From: Arthrobacter beigongshangensis
GTDB taxonomy: Bacteria; Bacillota; Bacilli; Bacillales_A; Planococcaceae
Reading direction: 5' to 3'
Assembly (NCBI RefSeq): GCF_016820585.1
Contig: NZ_JADHDX010000002.1
Coordinates: forward strand, 325,818-389,817
Length of the DNA stretch: 64,000 bases
Shown: positions 63,964 to 64,000 of the stretch, one piece after another
Layout of the letters: each line of letters starts with the position of its first letter
How positions within the stretch are numbered: the first letter of the stretch is position 1
Position numbers and translations under genes: made by a program
Notes under the pieces: generated by a model
Told to the model about the DNA's origin: nothing
The model's input: the letters and a program-made list of their open reading frames with translations, nothing else
Database searches by the model: none

Positions 63964-64000
63964 GTCTCATAAGTGAACCTAAATTGAAAAAGACGTTATT
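63910..64000. mobile_element. Possible insertion-sequence end interrupting bkdR
   Basis: The sequence from about 63912 is unrelated to bkdR and contains GGCCACTGAAAAACC, which looks like the terminal repeat of IS1182-type elements. No transposase gene is visible because the window ends. This rests on pattern memory only. Confidence 0.35.

Noticed and set aside
1..64000. CRISPR arrays, tRNA or rRNA genes, prophage genes
   Set aside because: No regularly spaced repeats, no tRNA-like CCA ends or cloverleaf stretches and no phage structural genes were seen; only the two introns and the possible IS end are mobile in nature.

Overview
This window looks like the chromosome of a low-to-moderate GC Gram-positive spore-former of the order Bacillales, most likely Planococcaceae (a Sporosarcina-like genus). 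The gene order follows the Bacillus subtilis yqf-yqg-yqh-yqi region almost gene for gene (yqfO-ispH-yqfQ-cshB-nfo ... sodA-pbpA ... yqgN-yqgQ-yqgS ... comG-aroK-gcv ... efp-spoIIIA-accBC-nusB-folD-xse-ispA-dxs-recN-spoIVB-spo0A). Shine-Dalgarno sites are strong and many operons end in palindromic terminators with T-runs. The genus is an inference; no rRNA or tRNA gene is present to settle it.

Layout. 1-16.4 kb: Nif3-like protein, ispH, a repeat-rich VrrA/YqfQ protein, DEAD-box helicase cshB, endonuclease IV, a zinc-uptake operon znuC-znuB-zur with its own Zur box, a HAD nucleotidase, ispG, membrane proteins, a Na/Pi cotransporter behind candidate Pho boxes, sodA, a class B penicillin-binding protein and two small membrane proteins. 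16.4-22.4 kb: rpmG, 5-formyl-THF cyclo-ligase, an LTA-synthase-like protein, a lipoprotein and small membrane proteins, including a 58-residue one. 22.4-26.7 kb: the complete comG competence pseudopilus operon and aroK. 26.7-31.2 kb: a tandem glycine riboswitch controlling gcvT-gcvPA-gcvPB. 31.2-35.3 kb: a radical SAM/SPASM enzyme with a porphyrinogen oxidase behind an FNR-type palindrome, a rhodanese-like protein lacking the usual cysteine, and lipM. 35.4-39.4 kb: nrdJ (B12-dependent ribonucleotide reductase) split into three exons by two group I introns, the first encoding an HTH-LAGLIDADG homing endonuclease. 39.5-43.2 kb: yqhQ, yqhR, aroQ, an Xaa-Pro peptidase and efp. 43.3-46 kb: a reduced spoIIIA operon with no AA or AB and shortened AE, AF and AG. 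46-57.5 kb: accB-accC, yqhY, nusB, folD, xseA-xseB, ispA, dxs, an rRNA methylase, argR and recN. 57.6-64 kb: a short SpoIVB, Spo0A with three upstream 0A-like boxes, a FapA-family protein, glpQ, a small membrane protein and a BkdR-type regulator that loses homology inside its AAA+ domain, probably through an insertion.

How the genes work together. Four isoprenoid genes (dxs, ispG, ispH, ispA) lie here. The glycine cleavage genes, folD, the formyl-THF cyclo-ligase and lipM belong to one-carbon and lipoate metabolism. Zinc, anaerobic, ribonucleotide and phosphate control sites each sit in front of genes that fit their regulator. The most unusual parts are the doubly interrupted nrdJ, the stripped-down spoIIIA operon, and an interspersed hairpin repeat of about 79 bp (two copies, at 2162-2240 and 26914-26992) whose arms show one paired base change.
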